Shown here: piece by piece, positions 44,393 to 53,740 of the stretch | Layout: each line of letters begins with the position of its first letter | Position numbering within the stretch: position 1 is the stretch's first letter | NCBI RefSeq assembly: GCF_900013425.1 | Contig: NZ_FBXK01000005.1 | Coordinates: 496,001-560,000 of the forward strand | DNA from: Sphingobium sp. Z007 | GTDB lineage: Bacteria > Pseudomonadota > Alphaproteobacteria > Sphingomonadales > Sphingomonadaceae | Direction of reading: 5' to 3' | DNA: 64,000 nucleotides | Notes under the pieces: generated by a model | Told to the model about the DNA's origin: nothing | What the model saw: the letters and a program-made list of their open reading frames with translations, nothing else | Database searches by the model: none | Made by a program: the position numbers and the translations under genes

Positions 44393-44453
44393 ATGGTCTT
44401 TCCGTGCTCATGCGAAAGCAGGAGCTCAGAGCATGATGACTTTTGCTCGAATC

Positions 44454-44562
44454 GTCATTGCTTCGCTTCGCTCGCAATGACCAAGCGGGGCAATGTACCT
44501 TCATCCCATGCTACGAGGCCTGGCAGGTCGTTCGACCATGGCCTCCTGCTTTCGCAGGAGCA
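44454..44562. repeat. Intergenic palindromic repeats between glmU and the phosphoesterase
   Basis: tcattgcttcgc / gctcgcaatga (44455-44480) is a palindromic unit of the kind dispersed in sphingomonad genomes. A second hairpin, ctcctgctttcgcaggag, lies at 44543-44560. No gene is supported in 44393-44577. Confidence 0.7.
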
Positions 44563-44577
44563 TGGCGTTCTTTGACG

Positions 44578-45438
44578 ATGGGCCGTAAAATTCTTTGGAC
44601 GCTGCTGGGGCTGGTTCTGCTGGGGGCGGCCTTCGCTTTCTGGCTGTTCCTCAACGCCAGCGCCATGCCGGTCGTGCGGCGGGCGGCGGTGGCTTTGCCA
44701 TTCCCCGCCGATGTACCGCGCAAGCCCATCACCGTCGCGCTGCTGACCGACACGCATCTTTCGGGGCCGGACAACAGCCCGGCGCGGATGGCGCGGATCG
44801 TGGCGCAGATCAATGCGCTCAAGCCCGACCTGATCCTGCTGGGCGGCGATTATATCGGCGATGACAAGGGCGGCGCCATCTATGATGCGCGGGCCAGCAT
44901 CGCGCCGTTCGCGGGATTGCGCGCGCCGCTGGGCGTGGTGGCGGTGCTGGGCAATCATGACAGCCGCAGCAAGGTGAACCGCCGGGCGCTGAGCGCGGCG
45001 GACTGGCGCGCGGCCTTCGCGCGGATTGGCATCCCCCTGTTGCAGGACGGGGCGATTCGGCGCGGGCCACTGGCGATCGCCGGGTTCAGGGACATCTACA
45101 CCCGCAAGATCGATATGCCCGATACGCTGGCGGCGATGCGACGGGTGGGTGGCGCGCCGCTGATCCTGTCGCACGGGCCGGACATTTTCCCGCTGCTGCC
45201 CGATGCGCCCTCGCTGACGCTGGTAGGGCATACCCATTGCGGGCAGATCGCCTTGCCCTTTGTCGGGATTACCTATGTCCCGTCCAAATATGGCACCCGC
45301 TATGCGTGTGGCCTGTATCGCGAGGGTAAACGGACGATGATCGTGTCCGGCGGGGTGGGGACCAGCAGCGCGCCGGTGCGGATGCTGGCACCGCCCGATA
45401 TATGGCTGGTGACGGTCAAGCCGCTGCGAGGTGATTGA
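44578..45438 (+). CDS. Membrane-anchored metallophosphoesterase (YaeI/LpxG-like)
   Basis: A 286-residue calcineurin-like phosphoesterase with one N-terminal membrane helix (LWTLLGLVLLGAAFAFWLFL). The metal sites are ALLTDTHLSG, LILLGGDYIGD, VVAVLGNHDSRS, ILSHGPDIF and LVGHTHCGQI, a full calcineurin set. Members of this membrane-anchored group act on phosphorylated lipids such as UDP-diacylglucosamine in some bacteria; the substrate here is unknown. ATG 44578 fits the helix; the longer frame runs through repeat DNA. Confidence 0.87.
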   Translation: MGRKILWTLLGLVLLGAAFAFWLFLNASAMPVVRRAAVALPFPADVPRKPITVALLTDTHLSGPDNSPARMARIVAQINALKPDLILLGGDYIGDDKGGAIYDARASIAPFAGLRAPLGVVAVLGNHDSRSKVNRRALSAADWRAAFARIGIPLLQDGAIRRGPLAIAGFRDIYTRKIDMPDTLAAMRRVGGAPLILSHGPDIFPLLPDAPSLTLVGHTHCGQIALPFVGITYVPSKYGTRYACGLYREGKRTMIVSGGVGTSSAPVRMLAPPDIWLVTVKPLRGD

Positions 45439-45468
45439 CTTGATATCATGATATGATATCATGGAATC
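45435..45468 (+). promoter_or_regulatory. Promoter and twin-palindrome operator of the CopG/PIN pair
   Basis: TTGACT (-35), 16 bases, TATCAT (-10), then ATG 6 bases later. The palindrome TGATATCA occurs twice (45441-45448 and 45454-45461, 13 bp apart) within the promoter, the arrangement expected for a ribbon-helix-helix repressor. Confidence 0.65.
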
Positions 45469-45843
45469 ATGCGTTTCCTGGCCGATATTCCCGACGATGA
45501 CGTCCAATGGCTCGACCAGCGGGCGCGCGAGCAGGGCAAGTCGCGCGCGGCGGTGTTGCGGGAGGCAGTGCGGGATCATCGCGCCAACGCGGAGTCGATG
45601 ACCAGCAAAAAATGGCTCGATATCGGCTTTGGCGCATGGAAAGACATCGTCGATATCGGCGATGCGGTCGAATGGCAGCGGCGGGAGCGGGCATCGACGA
45701 CCCGGCCCTGGGACGATGATTATGAAGACACCAGGGCTGAATTTCCCGACCTGTTCGATGCGGAGGATGATCGCCAGCGCCAGATTTATCTGGATATGGT
45801 GGCGGGCAAATATCCCGATGCCAAGACGCCTGTGTCCCGGTGA
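45469..45843 (+). CDS. Ribbon-helix-helix (CopG-like) antitoxin
   Basis: A 124-residue protein with an N-terminal RHH domain (MRFLADIPDDDVQWLDQRAR then EQGKSRAAVLREAV) and an acidic C-terminal part (STTRPWDDDYEDTRAEFPD) suited to wrap a toxin. It is followed with a 4-base overlap (GTGA) by a PIN-domain gene, the usual antitoxin-first order of VapBC-type modules. It should repress its own promoter through the twin TGATATCA operator. Confidence 0.82.
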   Translation: MRFLADIPDDDVQWLDQRAREQGKSRAAVLREAVRDHRANAESMTSKKWLDIGFGAWKDIVDIGDAVEWQRRERASTTRPWDDDYEDTRAEFPDLFDAEDDRQRQIYLDMVAGKYPDAKTPVSR

Positions 45844-46220
45844 GTGGTTTCAGCTTCGATTCCAATATCATCATCGACGCGCTGGCGGGCTTTGCGCCGG
45901 CCCGGACGGAGATTGATCGCGCGACCGATTATGGCGCACGGGCCTGGATCAGCCGGGCGGTGTGGATCGAAGTCATGTCCAAGGGCGCGGGCGACGGGCT
46001 GTGGCGGGCCGAAACTTTGCTGTCCGGCTTTGGCGTTGACGAGATCGATGCGGAGGTTGGGCGGCGCGCAGCGGCCTTGCGCCGCGAGCGGGGGCGGCTC
46101 AAGGCGATGGATGCCATCATCCTGGCCACGGCCCAATTGCGCGGCCGCGTGCTGGTGACACGAAATACGAAGGATTTCCCGGCAGAGATGCCGGGTATCC
46201 GCGTTCCCTATACATTCTGA
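45840..46220 (+). CDS. PIN-domain ribonuclease toxin (VapC-type)
   Basis: A 126-residue PIN domain. The acidic metal-binding residues are in FSFDSNIIIDAL (Asp), SRAVWIEVMSKG (Glu), LKAMDAIILATA (Asp) and VTRNTKDFP (Asp), so the active site appears intact. VapC-type toxins cleave tRNA or rRNA. It is coupled to the RHH antitoxin gene. The cut site cannot be predicted. Confidence 0.87.
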   Translation: MSGFSFDSNIIIDALAGFAPARTEIDRATDYGARAWISRAVWIEVMSKGAGDGLWRAETLLSGFGVDEIDAEVGRRAAALRRERGRLKAMDAIILATAQLRGRVLVTRNTKDFPAEMPGIRVPYTF

Positions 46221-46235
46221 AAGGCTTTCCGGCAC

Positions 46236-48059
46236 ATGTGCGGCATCATCGGCATCATCGGCAAGGACGACGTGGCGGAACGGCTGGTCGACGGATTGAA
46301 GCGGCTGGAATATCGCGGCTATGATAGCGCGGGGGTCGCCACCATCCATGACGGCGCGATCGAGCGGCGGCGGGCCGAGGGGAAGCTGGCCAACCTGGTG
46401 CGCGAATTGCGCGACGAACCGTTGCCCGGCACGACCGGCATCGCGCATACCCGCTGGGCGACGCACGGGCCGCCGACGACCAGCAATGCGCACCCCCATG
46501 CGACCAGCGAAGTGGCGCTGGTCCACAATGGCATCATTGAGAATTTCAAGCCACTGCGCGCGGAATTGATGGCGCGGGGCCGCCATTTCGACAGCCAGAC
46601 CGACACCGAAGTCGTCGCCCATCTGGTGAGCGAGCTGGTGGAGCAGGGCGCGTCGCCGCAGGAGGCGGTGGCCCGCGTGCTGCCGCGGCTGCATGGGGCG
46701 TTCGCTTTAGCGATCGCGTTTCGCAGCCATCCCGACATGTTGATCGGCGCGCGGCTGGGGTCGCCGCTGGTCGTGGGCTATGGCGACGGGGAGACCTATC
46801 TGGGGTCGGATGCGCTGGCTTTGGCCCCGCTGACGCAGCGGATCGCTTATCTGGAAGAGGGCGACTGGGTCGTCATCACGGCGGACGGGGCGGAGATTTT
46901 CGACAAGGATAATCAGCCGGTCGAGCGGCCGGTGACGATTTCCGGCGTATCGGGCGCGATGATCGACAAGGGCAATCATCGCCACTTCATGCAGAAGGAG
47001 ATTTACGAGCAGCCGGTGGTCGTCGCCCAGACGCTGCGGTCCTATTTGCGCCGGATGGAAAATGAGATCGCCATGCCGGACATGGATTTCGACCTGGGGA
47101 GCGTGAAGCGCATCACCATCGTTGCGTGCGGCACGAGCTATTATGCCGGGCTGGTCGCGAAATATTGGTTCGAGAAATTCGCGCGGGTGCCCGTGGACAT
47201 CGATGTGGCGAGCGAGTTTCGTTATCGCGACCCGGTGCTGGAGGCGGGGGGGCTGGCTCTGTTCATCAGCCAGTCGGGCGAGACGGCCGATACGCTGGCG
47301 GCGCTACGCCATGCCAAGGCGGCGGGACAGATCATCGCAGTAGTCGTGAACGTGCCGACCAGTTCGATGGCGCGCGAGGCGGACCTGCTGTTGCCCACCC
47401 ATGCCGGGCCGGAGATCGGCGTGGCGTCGACCAAAGCGTTCACCTGCCAGTTGGCGGTGCTGGCGGCGCTGGCGGCCAATCTGGCGCGGGCCAAGGGCAA
47501 GCTGACGCCGGAGGAAGAGGCCGAGATCGTCTGGCATTTGTCGGAAGCGCCCGCCGCGCTCAACGAAGCGCTAAGCCGGGATGGGCAGATCGAGGCGATG
47601 GCGCACCTGATCGCGCCGGCGCGGGACGTGCTGTATCTGGGGCGCGGGCCGGATTATCCGATGGCGCTGGAAGGGGCGCTGAAGCTCAAGGAAATCAGCT
47701 ATATCCATGCCGAGGGTTATGCCGCGGGCGAGATGAAGCATGGGCCGATCGCGCTGATCGACGAACTGGTGCCTGTGATCGTGATCGCGCCGAGCGGGCC
47801 GTTGTTCGAGAAGACCGTGAGCAACATGCAGGAAGTGCAGGCGCGCGGCGGCAAGGTGGTGCTGATTTCCGACGCGGAAGGCATCGTGGCGGCCGGCGAG
47901 GGCTGCATGGCGACGATCGAAATGCCCAAGGTCCATCCGCTGATCGCGCCTTTAGTCTATGCGGTGCCGGTGCAGTTGCTGGCCTACCATGTGGCGGTGG
48001 CGAAGGGGACGGATGTGGACCAGCCGCGGAATCTGGCGAAGAGTGTGACGGTGGAGTGA
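46236..48059 (+). CDS. glmS: Glutamine-fructose-6-phosphate aminotransferase (isomerising)
   Basis: A 607-residue GlmS that makes glucosamine-6-phosphate from fructose-6-phosphate and glutamine, feeding GlmM and GlmU. Cys1 of the glutaminase is at the start (MCGIIGIIG). RYDSAGVAT-type and HTRWATHGPPTTSNAHPH segments follow, then two SIS domains (ACGTSYYAGL, ALFISQSGETADTLAALR, LGRGPDYPMALEGALKLKE) and the end RNLAKSVTVE. It lies 15 bases after the toxin gene. Confidence 0.97.
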   Translation: MCGIIGIIGKDDVAERLVDGLKRLEYRGYDSAGVATIHDGAIERRRAEGKLANLVRELRDEPLPGTTGIAHTRWATHGPPTTSNAHPHATSEVALVHNGIIENFKPLRAELMARGRHFDSQTDTEVVAHLVSELVEQGASPQEAVARVLPRLHGAFALAIAFRSHPDMLIGARLGSPLVVGYGDGETYLGSDALALAPLTQRIAYLEEGDWVVITADGAEIFDKDNQPVERPVTISGVSGAMIDKGNHRHFMQKEIYEQPVVVAQTLRSYLRRMENEIAMPDMDFDLGSVKRITIVACGTSYYAGLVAKYWFEKFARVPVDIDVASEFRYRDPVLEAGGLALFISQSGETADTLAALRHAKAAGQIIAVVVNVPTSSMAREADLLLPTHAGPEIGVASTKAFTCQLAVLAALAANLARAKGKLTPEEEAEIVWHLSEAPAALNEALSRDGQIEAMAHLIAPARDVLYLGRGPDYPMALEGALKLKEISYIHAEGYAAGEMKHGPIALIDELVPVIVIAPSGPLFEKTVSNMQEVQARGGKVVLISDAEGIVAAGEGCMATIEMPKVHPLIAPLVYAVPVQLLAYHVAVAKGTDVDQPRNLAKSVTVE

Positions 48060-48107
48060 GGGGGGCGCTATGTCGGGCGTCGGCAAACGATCAGTTGCCG
48101 ACTTAAT

Positions 48108-48356
48108 TCCCCCTCCCGCTGGCGGGGGGGGGTAGGGGGTGGGCCTGCGCAAGGTTGCCTTGGCCCACCCCGCTGCTACTAAATTCGCTGCGCTCATTAA
48201 GTCTCGCTGCCCCTCCCGCAAGCGGGCGGGGAAGAGTAAACCCTTCAGTCCGCTGCCCACCTCTTTTCGTCATTCCGGTGAAGCGGGAACCCATCTCCCA
48301 ATCTTTCGACAGGGCGCAAAAGCTGGAGATGGATCCCCGCCTGCGCGGGGATGACT
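48108..48356. repeat. Two intergenic inverted-repeat units after glmS
   Basis: Unit 1 (48108-48234): ccccctcccgct...gtgggcc paired with ggcccaccccgctg...cctcccgcaagcggg. Unit 2 (48268-48356): gtcattccggtgaagcggga paired with gcgcggggatgac around ctggagatgga. Both resemble multi-copy sphingomonad repeats. The 338-bp gap contains no gene. Confidence 0.75.
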
Positions 48357-48396
48357 ATGTGGGAATGGCACGTCCGCTGACTACCGCTAATTCTGT

Positions 48397-50010
48397 TCAC
48401 CCGCCCCCCGGCGAGTTGTGCCCGCCGGCCGGGACCGGGCCGCCACTCGGCGCGTGACTGTGGTCGGGGTTACTGTCCCATTCGATATGGTAGAGATCGA
48501 AGCGGCGGTCGCGCAGGTTGCGGACGGTGCCTTCGGCGCGCGCCCAGCTGAGGTCGGCGAGGTTGACGTCCGCCATCGTCAGCGTTTCCACATTCTCCGT
48601 TGATTCCGCGGCGATGCCGTCGCGCGCGAAGGGGAGGTCGCAGGGGGTCAGGATGGCGCTCTGGGCATATTGGATGTCCATATTGTCGACATTGGGCAGA
48701 TTGCCGACATTGCCGGACATGACGACATAGCATTGGTTTTCGATCGCACGGGCCTGCGCGCAGTAGCGCACGCGCATATAGCCGAGCCGCGAATCGGTGC
48801 AGAAGGGGACGAAGATGATGCGGGCGCCCTGGTCCACCAGGCGACGGGCGAGTTCGGGAAATTCGCTGTCGTAGCAGATGAGGACGCCGATCGGGCCGCA
48901 GTCGGTCTGGATCACGTCGAGCGAATCGCCGCCCTTGATGTTCCACCAAAAGGCTTCGTTCGGCGTCGGGTGGATCTTTTCCTGGGTATGGACGGAGCCG
49001 TCGCGCAGCGCGACATAGGCGATATTCTGGATATCGCCATCGTCGGCGCGGGTCGGGTGGGAGCCGCCGATGATATTGATATTATATTCCAGCGCCATCC
49101 GCGTCAGTTCTTTCGTCAGGCGCGGGGTGTAGCTGGTCAGCTTGTCGATCGCCTCCATGGGATTGAGCTTCTTGGTTTCGAACGACAGCAGCGGCAGGGT
49201 GAAGAGTTCGGGGAAGATGATGAAGTCCGAGCGATAATCCGCCGCGACATCCACGAAATATTCGATATTGCGGATGAAGGCCTCGAAATTCTCCACCGCG
49301 CGGGCCTGGAGCTGGCAGGTGGCGATGCGGACGCTTTCGACGCCGCGGGGGACGCGCATTTCGGGCGCTTCGTCCGGGTCGACATAGGGGTTGCGCCAGA
49401 CGAGGTGGGCGGCGTGTCCGTCGGACTGCTTGTCTTCGGGCAGATAGTTTTCCAGCACGCCCAAGGGTTCGAACTGGTTTTTCAGCTGGAAGCTGACGAC
49501 CTGGTCGCGCAGCTTGCCCTGGGCGACCTTGTCCAGATAATCCTTCGGCCCGTCCACCCGGCGTTTGGCGCGCAGATAGCCCGGCATGCGCCCGGCGATG
49601 ACGATGCCGTGCAGGTCGAGTTCCTCGGCCAGTTCCTTGCGCTCGTCATAGAGCCGCTGGCCGATGCGCAGGCCGCGCAGCGCAGGATCGACCGCCATTT
49701 CATAACCATACAGCCATTCGCCCGCCGCGCTGTGGCGGGTGCCAAAGCCATTGGCGGTGATTTCTTCCCAGTCATGATGGGCGAAGGCCATGCCCTTGCT
49801 GACGCGCATTGTCGCGCAATAGCCGACCACCTTGTCGTCATAGAGGGCGACGAAGCAGCCATCGGGGAAATTGTTGATCTGGCCCCGGATGGTTGCGAGC
49901 GAATAATTGGGCATGCCGGGATAGGCGCGGGCGATCAATTGCCGGATGCCGCGGACGTCGGACGGCACGGCGGCGCGGACTTCCAGGCGTTTCTTGGTTC
50001 CTGTAGACAT
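48397..50010 (-). CDS. GNAT acetyltransferase-nitrilase fusion protein
   Basis: A 537-residue two-domain protein. Residues about 8-190 form a GNAT domain (VRAAVPSDVRGIRQLIARAY, YEMAVDPALRGLRIGQRLYD as acetyl-CoA site). Residues about 225-510 form a carbon-nitrogen hydrolase with the Glu-Lys-Cys triad in FIIFPELFTLP, VHTQEKIHPTPNE and IGVLICYDSEFPE. The fusion is a known branch of the nitrilase superfamily whose substrate is not established. ATG 50010 is preceded by aggtgac; the longer frame crosses repeat DNA. Confidence 0.9.
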   Translation of the reverse strand: MSTGTKKRLEVRAAVPSDVRGIRQLIARAYPGMPNYSLATIRGQINNFPDGCFVALYDDKVVGYCATMRVSKGMAFAHHDWEEITANGFGTRHSAAGEWLYGYEMAVDPALRGLRIGQRLYDERKELAEELDLHGIVIAGRMPGYLRAKRRVDGPKDYLDKVAQGKLRDQVVSFQLKNQFEPLGVLENYLPEDKQSDGHAAHLVWRNPYVDPDEAPEMRVPRGVESVRIATCQLQARAVENFEAFIRNIEYFVDVAADYRSDFIIFPELFTLPLLSFETKKLNPMEAIDKLTSYTPRLTKELTRMALEYNINIIGGSHPTRADDGDIQNIAYVALRDGSVHTQEKIHPTPNEAFWWNIKGGDSLDVIQTDCGPIGVLICYDSEFPELARRLVDQGARIIFVPFCTDSRLGYMRVRYCAQARAIENQCYVVMSGNVGNLPNVDNMDIQYAQSAILTPCDLPFARDGIAAESTENVETLTMADVNLADLSWARAEGTVRNLRDRRFDLYHIEWDSNPDHSHAPSGGPVPAGGHNSPGGG

Positions 50011-50020
50011 GATGTCACCT

Positions 50021-50137
50021 TCCGTTCGCCCTGAGTAGGGGCTGAGCTTGTCGAAGACCCGTATCGAAGGGTCGTTTGCGCAAATGTCCTTCGATACGCC
50101 GCTTCGACTTCGCTCGGCGGCCACTCAGGACGAACGG
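50021..50137. repeat. Intergenic inverted repeat between icd and the GNAT-nitrilase gene
   Basis: Arms ccgttcgccctgagt and actcaggacgaacgg are complementary at 14 of 15 positions, about 90 bp apart, with internal gagcttgtcgaag and gcttcgacttcgctc motifs of the same repeat family. Confidence 0.8.
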
Positions 50138-50159
50138 CTTTGGGGAATGGGTTGCCAAA

Positions 50160-50192
50160 GAAAAGGCGGCGTCGGGTGTCCGGCGCCGCCTC
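50160..50192 (-). terminator. Rho-independent terminator of icd
   Basis: On the - strand the stem ggcggcgccgg / cccgacgccgcc is followed by TTTTCTTT, about 50 bases after the icd stop. Confidence 0.75.
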
Positions 50193-50240
50193 GTTCCGTT
50201 TGCGTATTGAAACGCGCAGGCGCGGATCAGTTCCCGTCTT

Positions 50241-51461
50241 TTAGGCCCAGCTGGCCATTTCCTTTTCCAGGTTGACGCGGATCTGTTCAAAGAACTGTTC
50301 CGTGGTCATCCAGGCCTGGTCAGGACCGATCAGCAGCGCCAGATCCTTGGTCATCGCGCCGTCCTCGACAGTCTTGATGCAGACGCGTTCCAAGGTTTCG
50401 GCGAATTTGGTGACTTCGGGCGTGCCGTCAAACTTGCCGCGGAAGGCGAGGCCCTGCGTCCAGGCGAAGATCGATGCGATCGGGTTGGTCGAGGTCGCCT
50501 TGCCCTGCTGGTGCTGGCGATAATGGCGGGTGACGGTGCCGTGCGCGGCTTCCGCCTCGACCGTCTTGCCGTCGGGCGAGAGTAGGACGGAGGTCATGAG
50601 GCCGAGCGAACCGAAGCCCTGCGCGACGGTGTCCGACTGGACGTCGCCGTCATAGTTCTTGCAGGCCCAGACGAACTTACCGCTCCACTTGAGCGCGGAG
50701 GCGACCATGTCGTCGATCAGGCGATGCTCATAGACGATGCCGGCCGCTTTGAACTTGTCGGCAAATTCGGCGTCGAACACCTGCTGGAACAGATCCTTGA
50801 AGCGGCCGTCATAGGCCTTGAGGATCGTGTTCTTGGTCGACAGGTAGAGCGGCCATCCGCGGTCGAGCGCGTAGTTCATGCTCGCCTTGGCGAAATCGAT
50901 GATCGAATCGTCCAGATTATACATGCCCATGGCGACGCCGGCCGACGGGAAGTCGAACACTTCCTTGTCGATCTTCTGGCCATCTTCGCCGTCCCATACC
51001 AGGCGCAGCTTGCCGGGGCCGGGGACCAGGAAGTCGGTCGCCTTATACTGGTCGCCAAAGGCGTGACGACCAACCACGATCGGGTCAGTCCAGCCGGGGA
51101 CCAGGCGGGGCACGTTCTTGATGACGATGGGTTCGCGGAATACGACGCCGCCCAGGATGTTGCGGATGGTGCCGTTGGGCGATTTCCACATCTGCTTGAG
51201 GTGGAATTCCTCCACGCGCTGTTCGTCGGGCGTGATGGTGGCGCATTTCACGCCGACGCCATATTGCTTGATCGCGTTGGCGGAATCGATCGTGATCTGG
51301 TCGTTCGTTTCATCGCGCTTCTGGACGGACAGATCGTAATATTTGAGGTCGATGTCGAGATAGGGAAGAATCAGGCGCTCGCGAATCCATTCCCAAATGA
51401 TCCGGGTCATTTCGTCGCCGTCAATTTCAACGACGGGGTTTTTCACCTTGATCTTCGCCAT
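50241..51461 (-). CDS. icd: NADP-dependent isocitrate dehydrogenase
   Basis: A 406-residue NADP-IDH of the eukaryote-like/alphaproteobacterial type, converting isocitrate to 2-oxoglutarate in the TCA cycle. Signatures are [18 protein letters not shown], the substrate loop [19 protein letters not shown], and [20 protein letters not shown] with [19 protein letters not shown]. Length and start match the family. Confidence 0.96.
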   Translation of the reverse strand: MAKIKVKNPVVEIDGDEMTRIIWEWIRERLILPYLDIDLKYYDLSVQKRDETNDQITIDSANAIKQYGVGVKCATITPDEQRVEEFHLKQMWKSPNGTIRNILGGVVFREPIVIKNVPRLVPGWTDPIVVGRHAFGDQYKATDFLVPGPGKLRLVWDGEDGQKIDKEVFDFPSAGVAMGMYNLDDSIIDFAKASMNYALDRGWPLYLSTKNTILKAYDGRFKDLFQQVFDAEFADKFKAAGIVYEHRLIDDMVASALKWSGKFVWACKNYDGDVQSDTVAQGFGSLGLMTSVLLSPDGKTVEAEAAHGTVTRHYRQHQQGKATSTNPIASIFAWTQGLAFRGKFDGTPEVTKFAETLERVCIKTVEDGAMTKDLALLIGPDQAWMTTEQFFEQIRVNLEKEMASWA

Positions 51462-51621
51462 AGCGCCTGTTTGCCTTCTTGCTGCTGGGTGGAATATGCG
51501 GACGCACTAGGCAAAGCGGCGGGAATGTTCAACCGTCGTGGGTTAGTTATCTGCCGCGGGTGGAGCGTTGTACGGGATCGATCGTTGTCAGGGGGATGGT
51601 CTCTCCCTAAAGACGGTGGCT

Positions 51622-52356
51622 ATGGAAAATAACGAGATCACGATTGCCGCGGGCGGCAATGTCAAATGGCGCTTTCCTTCGGTGCACCCGGAGGGGATGA
51701 AATTCGGCCTGATCGCGGTCGCGATCACTGGCGTCCTGTTCCTGCTGGGGTGGGAGATATTGGGCTGGCTGATGCTGATCGTGACGATCTGGGTCTTTGC
51801 CTTCTTCCGCGATCCGGTGCGCGCCGTGCCGCAGGACGATAGCGCGATCATCGCGCCGGCCGATGGTCTGGTGACGCTGATCCAGCGCGTGCCGCCGCCG
51901 CGCGAAATGGCGGGACCGAACGGCCTGGGCGACCAGCCGATGATCCGCGTGTCGATCTTCATGAGCGTGTTCGACGTCCATATCAATCGGACGCCGATCG
52001 GCGGGACGATCAAGTCGGTCGTCTATATTTCGGGCAAGTTCCTGAACGCGGACCTGGACAAGGCGAGCGAGGATAATGAGCGCCAGCATATATTGGTCGA
52101 GCGGCATGACGGCGTGCGCATCGGCTTCACGCAGATTGCAGGCCTGGTCGCGCGGCGGATCGTGCCGTTCGTCAAGCCCGGCGACATGGTCGCGGCGGGG
52201 CAGCGCATCGGCCTTATTCGCTTCGGCAGCCGGGTCGATGTTTATCTGCCGGCCGGCACCGCGCCGCGCGTGATCCTGGGCCAGCGCACGATCGCGGGCG
52301 AGACGATCCTGGGGCAGATGGGCGACGCGCGGGTTATTGCGGGCATCCAGCAGTGA
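51622..52356 (+). CDS. psd: Phosphatidylserine decarboxylase
   Basis: A 244-residue proenzyme that decarboxylates phosphatidylserine to phosphatidylethanolamine. It has an N-terminal membrane region ([22 protein letters not shown]), [26 protein letters not shown] [19 protein letters not shown], and the self-cleavage site in [13 protein letters not shown] (Gly-Ser; Ser becomes the pyruvoyl group). This is the short archaeal/alphaproteobacterial Psd class. It overlaps pssA by 4 bases (GTGA), so PS synthesis and decarboxylation are co-expressed. ATG 51622 is chosen over an upstream in-frame ATG because it fits the family start. Confidence 0.94.
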   Translation: MENNEITIAAGGNVKWRFPSVHPEGMKFGLIAVAITGVLFLLGWEILGWLMLIVTIWVFAFFRDPVRAVPQDDSAIIAPADGLVTLIQRVPPPREMAGPNGLGDQPMIRVSIFMSVFDVHINRTPIGGTIKSVVYISGKFLNADLDKASEDNERQHILVERHDGVRIGFTQIAGLVARRIVPFVKPGDMVAAGQRIGLIRFGSRVDVYLPAGTAPRVILGQRTIAGETILGQMGDARVIAGIQQ

Positions 52357-53147
52357 GTCGCCAGCGGCGCGCCATACCCCGCGGCTTGCGCCGGGGCATT
52401 ACGTTGCGGATGCTGGCGCCCAATGCAGTGACGGCGATGGCGCTGTGTTTCGGCCTGACCGGGGTGCGTTACGGCATTTCGGGCGAGTGGGAGCGGGCCG
52501 TGCTGTCCATCCTGTTCGCCGGTGTGCTCGACGGGCTGGACGGGCGGATTGCGCGGATGTTGCGCGGTGAGAGCCGGTTTGGCGCGGAACTGGATTCGCT
52601 GTCCGATTCGATCGCGTTCGGCGTGGCGCCAGCGCTGATCCTCTATCTCTGGTCGCTTTACGCCATGCCGAAATTCGGCTGGATCTTCGCTCTGGCCCAT
52701 GCGCTGTCCTGCGCGTTGCGGCTGGCGCGGTTCAATGCCGCGATCGATGCGGACGAGCAGCCGCATAAGTCAGCGGGCTTTCTGACGGGCGTTCCGGCCC
52801 CGGCGGGCGCGGGGCTGGCCTTCGTGCCGCTCTATCTGTGGCTGGTGACGGGCGAAGATATTTTCCGGGCTTGGTATGTGGTTGCGCCCTGGACCGCCTT
52901 CATCGCCTTCCTGATGATTTCCAACATCGCGACCTATACCTGGTCGGCGTTGCGATTGCGCAAGCGTATCCGGCTGGAGCTGATTGCTTTCGCCGGGCTT
53001 CTGGCGGCCTTGCTGGTCACCGATCCTTGGCTGACGCTGCTGTTGATCTGCGCCATCTATGTGGCGCTGATCCCGTTCGGGATCATGTCCTATGCCAAAG
53101 TCATGCGGCAGCGCGAGAGCGCCAAGGTCGTTTCGCCGACGGCTTGA
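52353..53147 (+). CDS. pssA: CDP-diacylglycerol-serine O-phosphatidyltransferase
   Basis: A 264-residue integral membrane enzyme making phosphatidylserine from CDP-diacylglycerol and serine. The CDP-alcohol phosphotransferase signature is complete in [19 protein letters not shown] then [13 protein letters not shown]. Several membrane helices follow. It is translationally coupled to psd. Confidence 0.95.
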   Translation: MSRQRRAIPRGLRRGITLRMLAPNAVTAMALCFGLTGVRYGISGEWERAVLSILFAGVLDGLDGRIARMLRGESRFGAELDSLSDSIAFGVAPALILYLWSLYAMPKFGWIFALAHALSCALRLARFNAAIDADEQPHKSAGFLTGVPAPAGAGLAFVPLYLWLVTGEDIFRAWYVVAPWTAFIAFLMISNIATYTWSALRLRKRIRLELIAFAGLLAALLVTDPWLTLLLICAIYVALIPFGIMSYAKVMRQRESAKVVSPTA

Positions 53148-53180
53148 TATAGGGTGAGGCGCTGCGCCTTGCGGCAGGCA

Positions 53181-53208
53181 GGGGCTTCGACAGGCTCAGC
53201 CCGAACGG
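53181..53208. repeat. Dispersed intergenic repeat, copy after pssA
   Basis: ggggcttcgacaggctcagc followed by ccgaacgg, matching the unit at 42941. Confidence 0.8.
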
Positions 53209-53255
53209 ATGTGGGAGCAGTGTTTAAACGAAGGCTCTAGCGTATCAGGCCGTTT

Positions 53256-53483
53256 TCAGGCGGCCAGGGCGTTGCCAGGCAGCACCGCCGCGGTCCGACG
53301 GAGCGGCTGCGGGCCACGCGGGCGGCGGATGCGCAGATGATAGACCGGCGGATTTTGAGGGATAGGCTCGAACTGGAGCGCGGCCACCATCTTGTCATGA
53401 TATTGAGCGAACATCCAAACGATGGTGCCCATGGCGAACAGGAAAGCGCCGGAGAACAGGGTTGCTGCAACAAGAGTGAACAT
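53256..53483 (-). CDS. Small single-helix membrane protein (75 aa), unknown
   Basis: A 75-residue protein: one N-terminal membrane helix (LVAATLFSGAFLFAMGTIVWM) and a basic, Pro-rich C-terminal tail (LRIRRPRGPQPLRRTAAVLP). Codon use matches neighbouring genes and the order of helix and tail is sensible, which supports it. No family is recognised. It lies in the 590-bp gap between pssA and rpsB. Confidence 0.55.
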   Translation of the reverse strand: MFTLVAATLFSGAFLFAMGTIVWMFAQYHDKMVAALQFEPIPQNPPVYHLRIRRPRGPQPLRRTAAVLPGNALAA

Positions 53484-53740
53484 CGTCGATCACTTTCCAT
53501 CTTGCCATTTGCACGGCATGTCTCATGATGACGGTGTAAACGGCCGTTAACCGTCTTTGTTCCGTCTGTTCCTCTTATGTTCTCATTCGGGAGCGCCGTC
53601 AAGCCTTGCTTTTGCTTTTTTCCGCGTCTAAAGGCGCGACCATTCCACATGGGAATCGACATATCCGGTGCCGGAGACGCCTTTCAGGCTGCTTTCCGTG
53701 TTCCTGATTCCCAGAGGTCAAACCGGAAGGAGATACTATT

